Made by a program: the position numbers and the translations under genes. A model generated the notes under the pieces. That model had not been told where the DNA came from. It did not search any database and saw only the letters and a list, made by a program, of their open reading frames with translations. From Actinomycetes bacterium (GTDB lineage Bacteria > Actinomycetota > Actinomycetes > Actinomycetales > Dermatophilaceae), in assembly GCA_023420415.1 (NCBI GenBank), contig JAEZWF010000018.1, forward strand, positions 1-64,000: DNA of 64,000 nt. Reading direction: 5' to 3'. Position 1 is the first letter of the stretch, and every line of letters starts with the position of its first letter. Shown piece by piece: positions 1 to 6,866 of the stretch.

Positions 1-24
1 GGCCGGGTCCGATCGGACCCGGCC
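1..24. terminator. Perfect inverted repeat downstream of gluD
   Basis: A 10-bp perfect stem (1-10 with 15-24) closes on a GATC loop, 50 bp beyond the gluD stop codon. It is a likely transcription terminator. The T-rich flank lies on the plus-strand side, so it may mainly serve a rightward transcript entering from the left, or work in both directions. Confidence 0.6.
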
Positions 25-73
25 TTCGTCGTCTCGTGCGTTGTTGCCGGTATGCCGCGTGCCTGGCTGACGC

Positions 74-991
74 CTACTGGTTGCGGGCGTCGGTCTGGAC
101 GACGTCGTCGCCCGCGGCCGTCGACTCCTGGGCGACCGTGGTCGTGACGCCGCCGGGGGTGGCGACCACGGCACGCCCACGCCGGGACAGTCGGTGCTGG
201 ACGAGCGTCGCGAGCTTGGTCAGCGCGTAGTTCATGAGGATGAACAGGATCGCGCAGACGATGTAGGCCGGGACGGTGTTGGAGAACGCCGACCCGAGCG
301 TCTTGGACCACGTGAGCAGCTCGGGGTAGGTCACCTGGTAGCCCAGCGCGGAGTCCTTGAGGATGACGACGAACTGGCCGATGAGGGCCGGCAGCATCGC
401 GGTCAGCGCTTGCGGCAGCTGGATCGAGCGCAGCACCTGGCTGGGGGTGAGCCCGATCGACAGCCCTGCCTCACCCTGGCCCTTGGGGAGCGCGAAGACA
501 CCGGAGCGCACCAGCTCGGCTATGACCGACCCGTTGTAGAGCGTCAGCCCGGTGACGACCGCCGCGAGCGGCGCGGTCTCGGAGGAGAAGAGGTCGGTGC
601 GGGTGTAGATGCCGAAGTAGGCGAAGATCATCATGAGCAGCACCGGCACGGCGCGGAAGAACTCGACGACGACGCCACACAGCCACCGGATCGGCGCGAT
701 CTGCGAAAGCCGTCCGATGCCGAAGACGAGGCCGAACACCCCGGCAAACACGATCGAGATCGCCGCTGCCTTGAGCGTGCCCCACAAGCCCTTGAGCAGG
801 TAGTCGCGCCACACCGACCGGTCGGTGACGAACGGCTCCCACATCGAGGGCTGCAGCTGGTTGGCGGTGTACATCTTGCGCAGCACCAGCGCGAGGATCG
901 CGACGAGCAGCACGATGCCGACCACCGTGAGCAGCGCGTGCCGCCGTCGGGCGCGCGGCCCCGGGGCGTCGAAGAGGACCGAGGCGCTCAT
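74..991 (-). CDS. gluD: Glutamate-type amino-acid ABC transporter permease
   Basis: A 305-residue membrane permease of the HisM/GluD family. It should pair with GluC to form the channel through which GluA drives amino acids delivered by lipoprotein GluB. A basic N-terminus is followed by a hydrophobic helix at about residues 20-40 and further membrane segments. The conserved EAA-type loop (GEAGLSIGLTP then LPQA) sits in the middle, where the ATPase docks. The start ATG overlaps the gluC stop by 4 bp (ATGA), so translation is probably coupled; the longer open frame upstream only shadows gluC. The C-terminal tail after about residue 275 is hydrophilic and not needed for the assignment. Substrate is inferred from family and gene order; glutamate is likely, another polar amino acid possible. 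Confidence 0.88.
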   Translation of the reverse strand: MSASVLFDAPGPRARRRHALLTVVGIVLLVAILALVLRKMYTANQLQPSMWEPFVTDRSVWRDYLLKGLWGTLKAAAISIVFAGVFGLVFGIGRLSQIAPIRWLCGVVVEFFRAVPVLLMMIFAYFGIYTRTDLFSSETAPLAAVVTGLTLYNGSVIAELVRSGVFALPKGQGEAGLSIGLTPSQVLRSIQLPQALTAMLPALIGQFVVILKDSALGYQVTYPELLTWSKTLGSAFSNTVPAYIVCAILFILMNYALTKLATLVQHRLSRRGRAVVATPGGVTTTVAQESTAAGDDVVQTDARNQ

Positions 992-1656
992 CGCTTCACC
1001 GCCAGGCGACGCGACAGGCTCGTGAACCCGACTCCGAGCGGCAGCGTGAGGATGACGAACCCGAGCGCGAAGATCGCGAAGATGGCAAAGGAGCCACCTT
1101 CTGCCTCGATCATCCCCTGCATGAGGCTCGCCGCCTCGGCCGAGACGATGACGGCCGCCACCGTGGTGTTCTTGATCAGCGCGATGAGCACGGACCCGAG
1201 CGGTGCGATCGACCCACGGAAGGCCTGCGGCAGGATCACCTCGCGCATCGTCTGCCCGAAGGTCAGCCCGACCGACCGGGCAGCCTCGGCCTGACCTGCC
1301 GGCACGGTGTTGACGCCGGAGCGGATCGCCTCGCAGACGAACGCGCCGTGGTAGACGGCGATCACCACGATGGCCCACCGGATGGCGTTCTGGGTGATGT
1401 CGGGCGAGAGCGAGACCCCCAGGATGTAGGTGATGCCGAGCACGCTCATCACCATCAGCAGGGTGAGGGGAGTGTTCCGGAAGATGTTGACGTAGCTCGT
1501 GCCGATGAACCGCATGACGGCGACGGGCGACACGCGCATCACCGCGGCGACCGTGCCGAGCACAAGGGCACCGAGGGCGCCGAAGAACGACAGCTTGATG
1601 GTCCACCAGAACGCTCCGAGGATGTCGGAGCCGTACGTGCTCAGGATGTCACCCAT
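988..1656 (-). CDS. gluC: Glutamate-type amino-acid ABC transporter permease
   Basis: A 222-residue inner-membrane permease, partner of GluD. It shows the typical polar-amino-acid permease architecture (about five helices) with the EAA loop QAEAARSVGLTFGQ and VILPQA. I chose ATG 1656 over the in-frame GTG three codons upstream because a GGAAGG Shine-Dalgarno sequence overlaps that GTG and is correctly spaced for the ATG. The gene follows gluB after about 90 bp that contain a strong hairpin, and its stop overlaps the gluD start. Expression should therefore be lower than gluB if the hairpin attenuates. Confidence 0.88.
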   Translation of the reverse strand: MGDILSTYGSDILGAFWWTIKLSFFGALGALVLGTVAAVMRVSPVAVMRFIGTSYVNIFRNTPLTLLMVMSVLGITYILGVSLSPDITQNAIRWAIVVIAVYHGAFVCEAIRSGVNTVPAGQAEAARSVGLTFGQTMREVILPQAFRGSIAPLGSVLIALIKNTTVAAVIVSAEAASLMQGMIEAEGGSFAIFAIFALGFVILTLPLGVGFTSLSRRLAVKR

Positions 1657-1697
1657 GCAGGTCACCTTCCGTTGCAGGAGAAGGGAATTGACGCGGA

Positions 1698-1733
1698 GGT
1701 ATGCCGCCCGCTCGGGCGAGCGGGCGGCATACC
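1698..1733 (-). terminator. Perfect 16-bp stem-loop between gluB and gluC
   Basis: Positions 1698-1713 pair perfectly with 1718-1733 around a GGGC loop. There is no clear U-run, so it is more likely an attenuator or 3' stabiliser of gluB mRNA than a full terminator. Such elements let the binding protein be made in excess over the permeases. Both arms end in the GGTATGCC/GGCATACC word that is abundant across the chromosomal half of the window. Confidence 0.7.
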
Positions 1734-1749
1734 CAGGCGTGGTTCAGAC

Positions 1750-2598
1750 TCAGGAGCAGGTGTCGAACTTGGGCGGGTTGAGCGCCTTGTCGACCTTGAA
1801 GCCAGCCGGCCCCAGGTTGTCGTCGACCGCCTTCTGCCAGTCACCGGAGTCGATCATCTTCTGCAGGGCGTCGTCGATCTTCTTGCAGAGCTCGGTGTCG
1901 CCCTTCTTGATGCCGACGCCGTAGCGCTCCTCGGAGAACGGGGCGCCGACGACCTTGAGCTTGCCCTTGTACTGGTCCTGCGCGGCATACCCGGCGAGGA
2001 TCGTGTTGTCGGTCGTCAGCGCGTCGACACCCTTGGCTACGAGGGCCGCGACGCACTCGGAGTAGGTACCGAACTCCTGCAGCTGCACGCCCGGCACCTC
2101 CTTCTTGACGTTCTCCGCCGAGGTGGAGCCGGTCACCGAGCACAGCTTCTTGCCGGTCAGCGAGTCGGGGCCGGTGATCGAGCTGTCGTCGGCGCGCACC
2201 AGCAGGTCCTGGCCGGCGATGAAGTACGGCCCGGCGAAGGACACGGTGGCCTTGCGCTTGTCGGTGATGGAGTAGGTCGCGAGGATCATGTTGACCTGGC
2301 CCGTCGAGATGAGCGTCTCGCGCTGGGCCGACGGGGCCTGCACCCACTGGATGTCGCCCTCGTCGTGACCGAGCTCCTTGGCGACGTACTTGGCGACGTC
2401 GACGTCGAAGCCGGTGTAGTCGTTGCCCTCCTTGAGGCCGAGGCCGGGCTGGTCGAACTTGATGCCGATCTTGAACTTGTCACCGCCCCCGCCACCGCTG
2501 GAGCCGGCGCCGCCGTCGTTCGCGCTGTCGCCGCACGCGGCCAGGCTGAGGGCGAGCACCGATGCGGCGGCGAACGCGCCGATCTGGCGAATCTTCAT
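1750..2598 (-). CDS. gluB: Glutamate-type ABC transporter substrate-binding lipoprotein
   Basis: A 282-residue extracytoplasmic solute-binding protein of family 3. The N-terminus is a lipoprotein signal (MKIRQ, hydrophobic core, lipobox LAAC with Cys22), so it is anchored to the outer face of the membrane. A Gly/Ser-rich linker follows to about residue 40, then the two-lobed SBP_bac_3 fold with the motif GFDVDVAKYVAKELG. A strong AGGAGG sits six bases before the ATG. It captures the amino acid and hands it to GluC/GluD. It lies 55 bp after gluA and before the hairpin at 1698, which fits overproduction relative to the permeases. Confidence 0.9.
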   Translation of the reverse strand: MKIRQIGAFAAASVLALSLAACGDSANDGGAGSSGGGGGDKFKIGIKFDQPGLGLKEGNDYTGFDVDVAKYVAKELGHDEGDIQWVQAPSAQRETLISTGQVNMILATYSITDKRKATVSFAGPYFIAGQDLLVRADDSSITGPDSLTGKKLCSVTGSTSAENVKKEVPGVQLQEFGTYSECVAALVAKGVDALTTDNTILAGYAAQDQYKGKLKVVGAPFSEERYGVGIKKGDTELCKKIDDALQKMIDSGDWQKAVDDNLGPAGFKVDKALNPPKFDTCS

Positions 2599-2653
2599 CT
2601 GTTTCCTCCTGTGGTGGGTGGGATGTCGAAGCTGTGGGCCGGGGTGGACCGGC

Positions 2654-3394
2654 TCAGTGGGTGAGGATCTTGCCGAGGAAGTCCTTGGCGCGATCGGACT
2701 TCGGCGCCGTGAAGAAGGTCTCCGGCTCGGCCTCCTCGACGATCTGGCCGTCGGCCATGAAGACGACCCGGTTGGCGGCCTTGCGGGCGAAGCCCATCTC
2801 GTGGGTGACGACGACCATGGTCATGCCCTCCCTGGCCAGGCCGACCATGACGTCGAGGACCTCGTTGATCATCTCGGGGTCGAGCGCCGAGGTCGGCTCG
2901 TCGAACAGCATGACCTTGGGGTCCATGGCCAACGACCTGGCGATGGCGACGCGCTGCTGCTGGCCACCGGAGAGCTGGGCGGGGTACTTGCTCGCCTGCT
3001 GGGCGACCCCGACCCGCTCGAGCAGCTCCATCGCACGCTTCTCGGCGTCCTTCTTGCCCTGGCCCCGCACCTTGATCGGGCCGAGCGTGACGTTGTCGAG
3101 GATCGTCTTGTGGGCGAAGAGGTTGAACGACTGGAACACCATGCCGACGTCGGCCCGCAGCTGAGCGAGCTCCTTGCCCTCCTGGGGCAGCGGCTTGCCG
3201 TCGATGGTGATCGTGCCGGTCTCGAACGTCTCGAGCCGGTTGATGGTGCGGCACAGCGTCGACTTGCCCGACCCGGACGGGCCGATGACGACGACGACCT
3301 CGCCCTTGCCGATCTGGAGGTTGATGTCCTGCAGGACGTGCAGGTCGCCGAAGTGCTTGTTGACGTCCTGGAGGACGACGAGGGGCTCCGTCAT
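2654..3394 (-). CDS. gluA: Glutamate-type ABC transporter ATP-binding protein
   Basis: A 246-residue cytoplasmic ATPase that powers uptake through GluC/GluD. All ABC motifs are intact: Walker A GPSGSGKS (about residues 35-42), signature LSGGQQQRVAIARS (about 138-151), Walker B VMLFDEPTSALDPE (about 157-170) and the H-loop THEMG. Length is normal for GlnQ/GluA. It is the first gene of the leftward operon. No good Shine-Dalgarno precedes ATG 3394, but the next methionine upstream would add residues not seen in the family. It may be translated from a short-leader mRNA. The promoter should lie in 3395-3550. Confidence 0.9.
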   Translation of the reverse strand: MTEPLVVLQDVNKHFGDLHVLQDINLQIGKGEVVVVIGPSGSGKSTLCRTINRLETFETGTITIDGKPLPQEGKELAQLRADVGMVFQSFNLFAHKTILDNVTLGPIKVRGQGKKDAEKRAMELLERVGVAQQASKYPAQLSGGQQQRVAIARSLAMDPKVMLFDEPTSALDPEMINEVLDVMVGLAREGMTMVVVTHEMGFARKAANRVVFMADGQIVEEAEPETFFTAPKSDRAKDFLGKILTH

Positions 3395-3586
3395 GGAGGG
3401 AAACCTACCGCCCGCGTGCCACCACGGGGGACCACCCACCACTTCCGTCACCCAACGGCAACGTGGTGCACCAGGCCTGCGCCGCCTCGAAAGCACCTGT
3501 AGTTGGCTTACCTGCAGTTGCACCGCGATGAAATCGTTGCCGTGAGCATGCCTCCGGTTGACCTTCGCTCGGGTATCCTCGAAGAG

Positions 3587-3715
3587 GTTGTGTGGGCGGG
3601 CACCCCCGTCATCCGTCCACACAGCTCCGCTGGGGGCCGGTTAACCAGACCCTTGGCCAGGGTGGTCGTGCACGGCCACCGCGGTGCCCCCGCCGTTTCC
3701 CTTAGGCGGGGGCAC
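3587..3715 (+). ncRNA. Candidate structured small RNA with its own terminator
   Basis: The 340 bp between gluA and tRNA-Met hold no convincing gene. They contain a -10-like TATCCT at 3574-3579, the same hexamer that precedes rnpB. Paired arms TGTGTGG/CCACACA and a GGTTAACC palindrome follow. The segment ends in an 11-bp perfect GC-rich stem (3684-3694 with 3705-3715, ten-base loop). I recognise no known RNA family. It could equally be the leader of the tRNA transcript. Confidence 0.3.
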
Positions 3716-3736
3716 TGCCATGCTGGGGCCCACTTC

Positions 3737-3813
3737 GGGGCAGTAGCTCAGTCGGTCAGAGCAGCGGACTCATAATCCGTCGGTCGTCGGTTCAAGCCCG
3801 ACCTGCCCCACCA
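3737..3813 (+). tRNA. tRNA-Met (anticodon CAT)
   Basis: A complete cloverleaf with encoded CCA. The acceptor stem GGGGCAG/CTGCCCC has seven pairs, the D stem is GCTC/GAGC, the anticodon stem GCGGA/TCCGT encloses CTCATAA, and the T stem GTCGG/CCGAC encloses TTCAAGC. CAT could also mark tRNA-Ile2 with modified C34; the pairing pattern fits elongator Met. Its 3' half is duplicated at 5669-5716. Confidence 0.9.
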
Positions 3814-3814
3814 C
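3767..3814 (+). repeat. att-type direct repeat, left copy (inside tRNA-Met)
   Basis: These 48 bp, from the anticodon-stem G through CCAC, are identical to 5669-5716. Identity ends at both sides exactly as expected for a recombination core. Confidence 0.85.
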
Positions 3815-4027
3815 TGTTTCAGCAGGTCAGCGGCCTGCAGTCGTGTCCTCGACATGGTTCCTCCCCTTGGCCTGCTACAGATTTGCTAACAGCGCTCACG
3901 CGACACCTCCGACGGCGTCCCACCATGAGTGGTCCAGGCGGACGTCCGAGCAGATCTGCGCTCCCAATCCGCCAGCAACTGACAGCAGTCGGAACCGGAC
4001 AACCGTGGCGCTGTCGTTGTGCACGGA

Positions 4028-4621
4028 TCAGTGGCGACCGATCCCGCGGGCGATGGCCTCGAGGGCCTTGACCTTGCGCCGGCGCATGCCCTTGTCGTCG
4101 GTGTTGCTGGGGTAGGAGCCGGTGGCGTTCCGAAGCGTCTCGACCGAGAGCGCGTAGGACTCCGCATACGCATGGTCCCCGAGCGCGTCACTGTAGGAGA
4201 AGTGGATCGTGAAGTCGTTCGGGAGTGGCTCGTAACACATGTCGCCTTGGAAGGTCTGGTAGATGTTGGCCAGTTCCATGCCTGGCGCGATCGTCGGTAT
4301 CTCGTGGGCATACCGCCGCTGGAGGAATGGGGTGGACTGCTCGTCTGCATCGGTGCCCTCAAGCTTGGGCAATGGCGGATCGAACGTCACCCGGACACGC
4401 GTTGCCGCGGTAGGTCCGTAGTTCTTGATGACGAGTTCACTGACCCCATTCGTCAGGACGTCAGGCCGAAGGAATGCGCCCATCATGGGTCTCGTGCGGT
4501 CGCGACTGTCCTTGCGGAGAGCGAGCAGCGTGACGATCGCGACAACCGCGGCAGCGACGGTCGCGAGGGCGCCGACTGCGGACCAGAAGGCGCTGAGTTG
4601 CTCGGGGGAGTAGGTCGCCAT
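4028..4621 (-). CDS. Membrane-anchored protein of unknown function (mini-element cargo)
   Basis: A 197-residue protein. One hydrophobic helix lies at about residues 13-35 (AVGALATVAAAVVAIVTLLAL), followed by a basic RKDSRDRTRP stop-transfer. A soluble domain of about 150 residues contains mixed strands resembling an immunoglobulin-like fold (for example GVSELVIKNYGPTAATRVRVTF). It ends in a basic tail. I do not recognise a named family. Its ATG overlaps the stop of the upstream gene (TGATG), so the two are translationally coupled and probably act together. Position inside a tRNA-bounded element suggests an accessory role such as a stress or anti-phage effector, but that is inference only. Confidence 0.75.
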   Translation of the reverse strand: MATYSPEQLSAFWSAVGALATVAAAVVAIVTLLALRKDSRDRTRPMMGAFLRPDVLTNGVSELVIKNYGPTAATRVRVTFDPPLPKLEGTDADEQSTPFLQRRYAHEIPTIAPGMELANIYQTFQGDMCYEPLPNDFTIHFSYSDALGDHAYAESYALSVETLRNATGSYPSNTDDKGMRRRKVKALEAIARGIGRH

Positions 4622-5067
4622 CAGCCGAGTCCGCTCTGGCGGGAGACGACGGCGGCAACGACGTCGACCATGATGTCCCGGGAGACCGACCCCACGGCGC
4701 CGGCCGCACGCCGTAGCACGGTCTTCTCCTCGGGGTCGTCGGTGGTGTTCTCGGCCTTGCGCAGGGCGTCAACCAGTGCGTCGACGCCTTCTCCCGAGGG
4801 CCAGAGGCCAACTGCACGGCGGCCTCGTTCCGTGATGCCGTTGACGAGGAAGTCGGTCCGTCCGCCCAGGGAGTCCAACGGCTTGCCTGTCAGGTACGTG
4901 GGGACCAGCCCGTCCAGCGCGAGCAGCACCTCGTCAGTCCCGAGGTCTAGGGACTTGCTGAGCTGTCGTGCCATGACATGGCGCTCACCCTCGTTGATGA
5001 GCTTCGCGGTTGCGACCAGCACCGGAAAGTCCCGGCTGGCCCACACGTCGTCGAGCTTATCGGTCAT
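4621..5067 (-). CDS. Winged-helix-like protein of unknown function (mini-element cargo)
   Basis: A 148-residue soluble protein. Residues about 1-75 resemble a winged-helix or PadR-like fold (ARQLSKSLDLGTDEVLLALDGLV then TDFLVNGITERGRRAVGLWP). The C-terminal 60 residues form acidic then amphipathic helices, with DDPEEKTVLRRAAGAVGSVSRD leading into a hydrophobic terminal helix (IMVDVVAAVVSRQSG). The latter could contact the membrane or the partner protein. It is the first gene of a two-gene leftward operon. GAAGGGG lies about ten bases before the ATG. A sensor or regulator that controls the downstream membrane protein is my inference; no catalytic motif is visible. Confidence 0.72.
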   Translation of the reverse strand: MTDKLDDVWASRDFPVLVATAKLINEGERHVMARQLSKSLDLGTDEVLLALDGLVPTYLTGKPLDSLGGRTDFLVNGITERGRRAVGLWPSGEGVDALVDALRKAENTTDDPEEKTVLRRAAGAVGSVSRDIMVDVVAAVVSRQSGLG

Positions 5068-5168
5068 GGCTGCTGGCCCCTTCGGTTGCTGGTGATCAAA
5101 GCCTAGGAGGGCAGGCTGACAGGGGTCGGCTGCGGCGGCGTGACCATCCCGACGACGGCAGGGCAGGA

Positions 5169-5405
5169 GTGGGCCGCCCGTCACGGGCTCTCGATGAGAT
5201 CGGCCCCAGCGGGTGTGAGGTGTCCGCGATGCCGGAGGCGTGGTGGTGGTCGGTCGAGCTCGAGGTGGAGGCGCTGGCGGTGTGTCGCCGATGCTCGGTG
5301 CAGCGCGAGTGCCTGGACTATGCGCTGGCGGCCGATGAGCAGGCCGGCTTCTGGGGTGCCGCCACCGCGGACACTCGCGCCAGCCTGCGCCGGAGGGCGT
5401 CATGA
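5169..5405 (+). CDS. WhiB-like Fe-S protein, short form
   Basis: About 78 residues. The WhiB signature is visible: a first Cys in PSGCEVS, then CRRC, then Cys in RECLDYALAADE, and the tryptophan turn GFWGA, followed by a basic tail. WhiB-like proteins hold a [4Fe-4S] cluster and modulate sigma-factor output; phage-borne versions exist. The start is uncertain. GTG 5169 keeps the first Cys, while ATG 5229 would lose it. The N-terminus lacks the usual W..RAAC context, so the gene could be a truncated or frame-damaged copy. Its stop overlaps the next start (ATGA). Confidence 0.55.
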   Translation: MGRPSRALDEIGPSGCEVSAMPEAWWWSVELEVEALAVCRRCSVQRECLDYALAADEQAGFWGAATADTRASLRRRAS

Positions 5406-5623
5406 AGTGGCCGCAGGACGGTCCCGGGCCGCCTTGGACGGGCTGCTCATCCGCCACGGTGGCGGTCACGCCGTCGGCGGCGGAGTGCGTCCCCGACATC
5501 GTGACCGAGTTGATGGAGGCCCTCGCCGGGGATGCCGCTTCCGATACCGGAAGCGGCAGCGGGGCGCCTCAGGATCAGCCGCCACGAGACCGGATGAGGT
5601 CGCCACCCCGCGCCCACTGCTGA
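5402..5623 (+). CDS. Small hypothetical protein downstream of the WhiB-like gene
   Basis: A 73-residue frame beginning at an ATG that overlaps the WhiB-like stop codon by 4 bp. It contains one plausible helix (CVPDIVTELMEALAG) and a disordered Ser/Gly/Pro tail. No family is recognised. Coupling to the upstream gene is the main support; it could be non-coding. It ends 45 bp before the right att copy. Confidence 0.35.
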   Translation: MKWPQDGPGPPWTGCSSATVAVTPSAAECVPDIVTELMEALAGDAASDTGSGSGAPQDQPPRDRMRSPPRAHC

Positions 5624-5668
5624 GCACGAACCGGCACGGACGCCGACGGGGCCGGATCTGGTGGGACC

Positions 5669-5716
5669 GACTCATAATCCGTCGGTCGTCGGTTCAAGCC
5701 CGACCTGCCCCACCAC
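5669..5716 (+). repeat. att-type direct repeat, right copy (tRNA-Met 3' fragment)
   Basis: An exact copy of 3767-3814 without the tRNA 5' half, so it cannot make a tRNA. It marks the right junction of the 1.9-kb element. Confidence 0.85.
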
Positions 5717-5908
5717 GGCCGTGTGACTGGTGGGAATGCTGGTGCGATCGAGGCTGATGGTGCACAATGTGTCCCATCGCGCCCCGCTCGCGGCGGCGTG
5801 AGACAACTCCAGAGCCAAACAACTGAAGAGCCAGACCCGGCACACCGCCGAGCGCACCTTCGAGACAGGCCGTTGGGGAAGACGTCCCTCGAACCGAAGG
5901 AGGCCCGG

Positions 5909-6424
5909 ATGTCTGTCGCGATGCCGCGTGTCATGACTCGCGGGGTGGTGTTCATCCACTCCACCCCCACTGCGCTGTGCCCGCACATCACCTGGGCGCT
6001 CGAGGCAGCCCTGGAGACCCGGGTCTCGATCGAGTGGACGGCCCAGCCTGCCGGTGCCGCACTGGTCCGCGCGGAGTTCCCGTGGAGCGGTGTGCAGGGC
6101 ACCGGCGCCAAGCTCGCCTCGGCCCTGCGGGGCTGGGACGGCCTGCGCTACGAGATCACCGAGGAGCCGAGTGCCGGCGCCGACGGTTCGCGCTGGTCGC
6201 ACACCCCGAGCCTGGGCATCCACCACACCTGGACCTCCGCCAGCGGCGACGCGATCGTCAACGAGGACCGGGTGCGCGAGGTGCTGCGGCTCGCCCAGGG
6301 TTCACCGGAGGCCATGACAGAGATGCTGCACGAGCTGCTCGGCAGCGACTGGGACGACGAGCTCGAGCCGTTCCGGTATGCCGGCGACGGGGCCCCCGTG
6401 CGCTGGCTCCACAAGGTGGGGTGA
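5909..6424 (+). CDS. DUF3145 family protein
   Basis: A 171-residue cytoplasmic protein of the actinobacterial DUF3145 family. Typical features are RGVVFIHSTPTALCPHITWALE at the N-terminus, then WSHTPSLGIHHTWTSASGDAIVNEDRVR, and an acidic C-terminal helix (LHELLGSDWDDELEPFRYAGDGAPVRWLH). The function of the family is unknown. A strong AAGGAGG lies six bases before ATG 5909, which rules out the longer upstream frame. It stands alone 190 bp after the mini-element junction and before a small membrane protein gene, and is expressed from its own leader. Confidence 0.85.
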   Translation: MSVAMPRVMTRGVVFIHSTPTALCPHITWALEAALETRVSIEWTAQPAGAALVRAEFPWSGVQGTGAKLASALRGWDGLRYEITEEPSAGADGSRWSHTPSLGIHHTWTSASGDAIVNEDRVREVLRLAQGSPEAMTEMLHELLGSDWDDELEPFRYAGDGAPVRWLHKVG

Positions 6425-6525
6425 GGGACCGGGCGCTTGCGCCCCCGGCCCTGACCTGCACGATTGCCGTGGTCGCGGGCACCAGCGCTACCCTTCGTGC
6501 GCTGGCCCACCCCGAGAGGAACCGC

Positions 6526-6846
6526 GTGCGACCGCGTCACCTTGTCACCGCTGCAGTGCTCGTGATCGGCGTGCCCGCGCTGCTGTGGTACCTGTGGCTG
6601 AGCATCCGGGCCGACCTGACCACGACGACCGCGCTCGCGGTCGCCTTCCTGTGGCTGCTGGCCGCCGCGGCCGTGCTGACCTTCGCCGCGTTCACCCACG
6701 AGGCCGGCAAGCACCGCGAGTTCGGCCACGAGCAGGGCAGCTGGAAGCCGCTGCCGTCGTTGCTGCTGCTGTGGATCGGCGGGTTCACGGCCTTCGTCGT
6801 CTTCCCGTTCATGCTCTCCGGCGCGGGTGGCACCAGCATCGGCTGA
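6526..6846 (+). CDS. Small two- or three-helix membrane protein
   Basis: A 106-residue membrane protein. Hydrophobic helices lie at about residues 6-22 and 33-57, with a third at about 83-100 (LLLLWIGGFTAFVVFPFML). A hydrophilic, charged loop (THEAGKHREFGHEQG) connects the second and third. GTG 6526 is preceded by GAGAGGA at good spacing. The family is not recognised. It runs convergently toward fabF and ends 20 bp before it. The frame is open further upstream, but the Shine-Dalgarno sequence and the start of the hydrophobic helix favour the short form. Confidence 0.7.
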   Translation: MRPRHLVTAAVLVIGVPALLWYLWLSIRADLTTTTALAVAFLWLLAAAAVLTFAAFTHEAGKHREFGHEQGSWKPLPSLLLLWIGGFTAFVVFPFMLSGAGGTSIG

Positions 6847-6866
6847 GGCCACCCGCCACGCCGGCG

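Larger units (their letters stand above)
3767..5716. mobile_element. Small integrated element in the 3' end of tRNA-Met, no integrase
   Basis: The segment is bounded by a perfect 48-bp direct repeat. The left copy (3767-3814) is the 3' half of the intact tRNA gene and the right copy (5669-5716) is an orphan tRNA fragment. This is the classic footprint of tyrosine-recombinase integration at a tRNA. Inside are two leftward genes of unknown function, a WhiB-like gene and a small ORF, but no integrase, replication or structural gene. It is therefore either a non-autonomous element mobilised in trans or the residue of a larger island. Confidence 0.8.

Noticed and set aside
74..1606. 510-residue frame joining the gluD region to sequence across gluC
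   Set aside because: Only the part from ATG 991 is a permease; the upstream part is an out-of-frame shadow of gluC.
3395..3775. Protein-coding gene between gluA and tRNA-Met
   Set aside because: Open frames there run into the tRNA and lack start signals; the hairpins point to RNA or terminator function.
3737..5716. Two complete tRNA-Met genes
   Set aside because: The second copy lacks the 5' half (no acceptor 5' strand or D arm), so it is an att remnant, not a gene.
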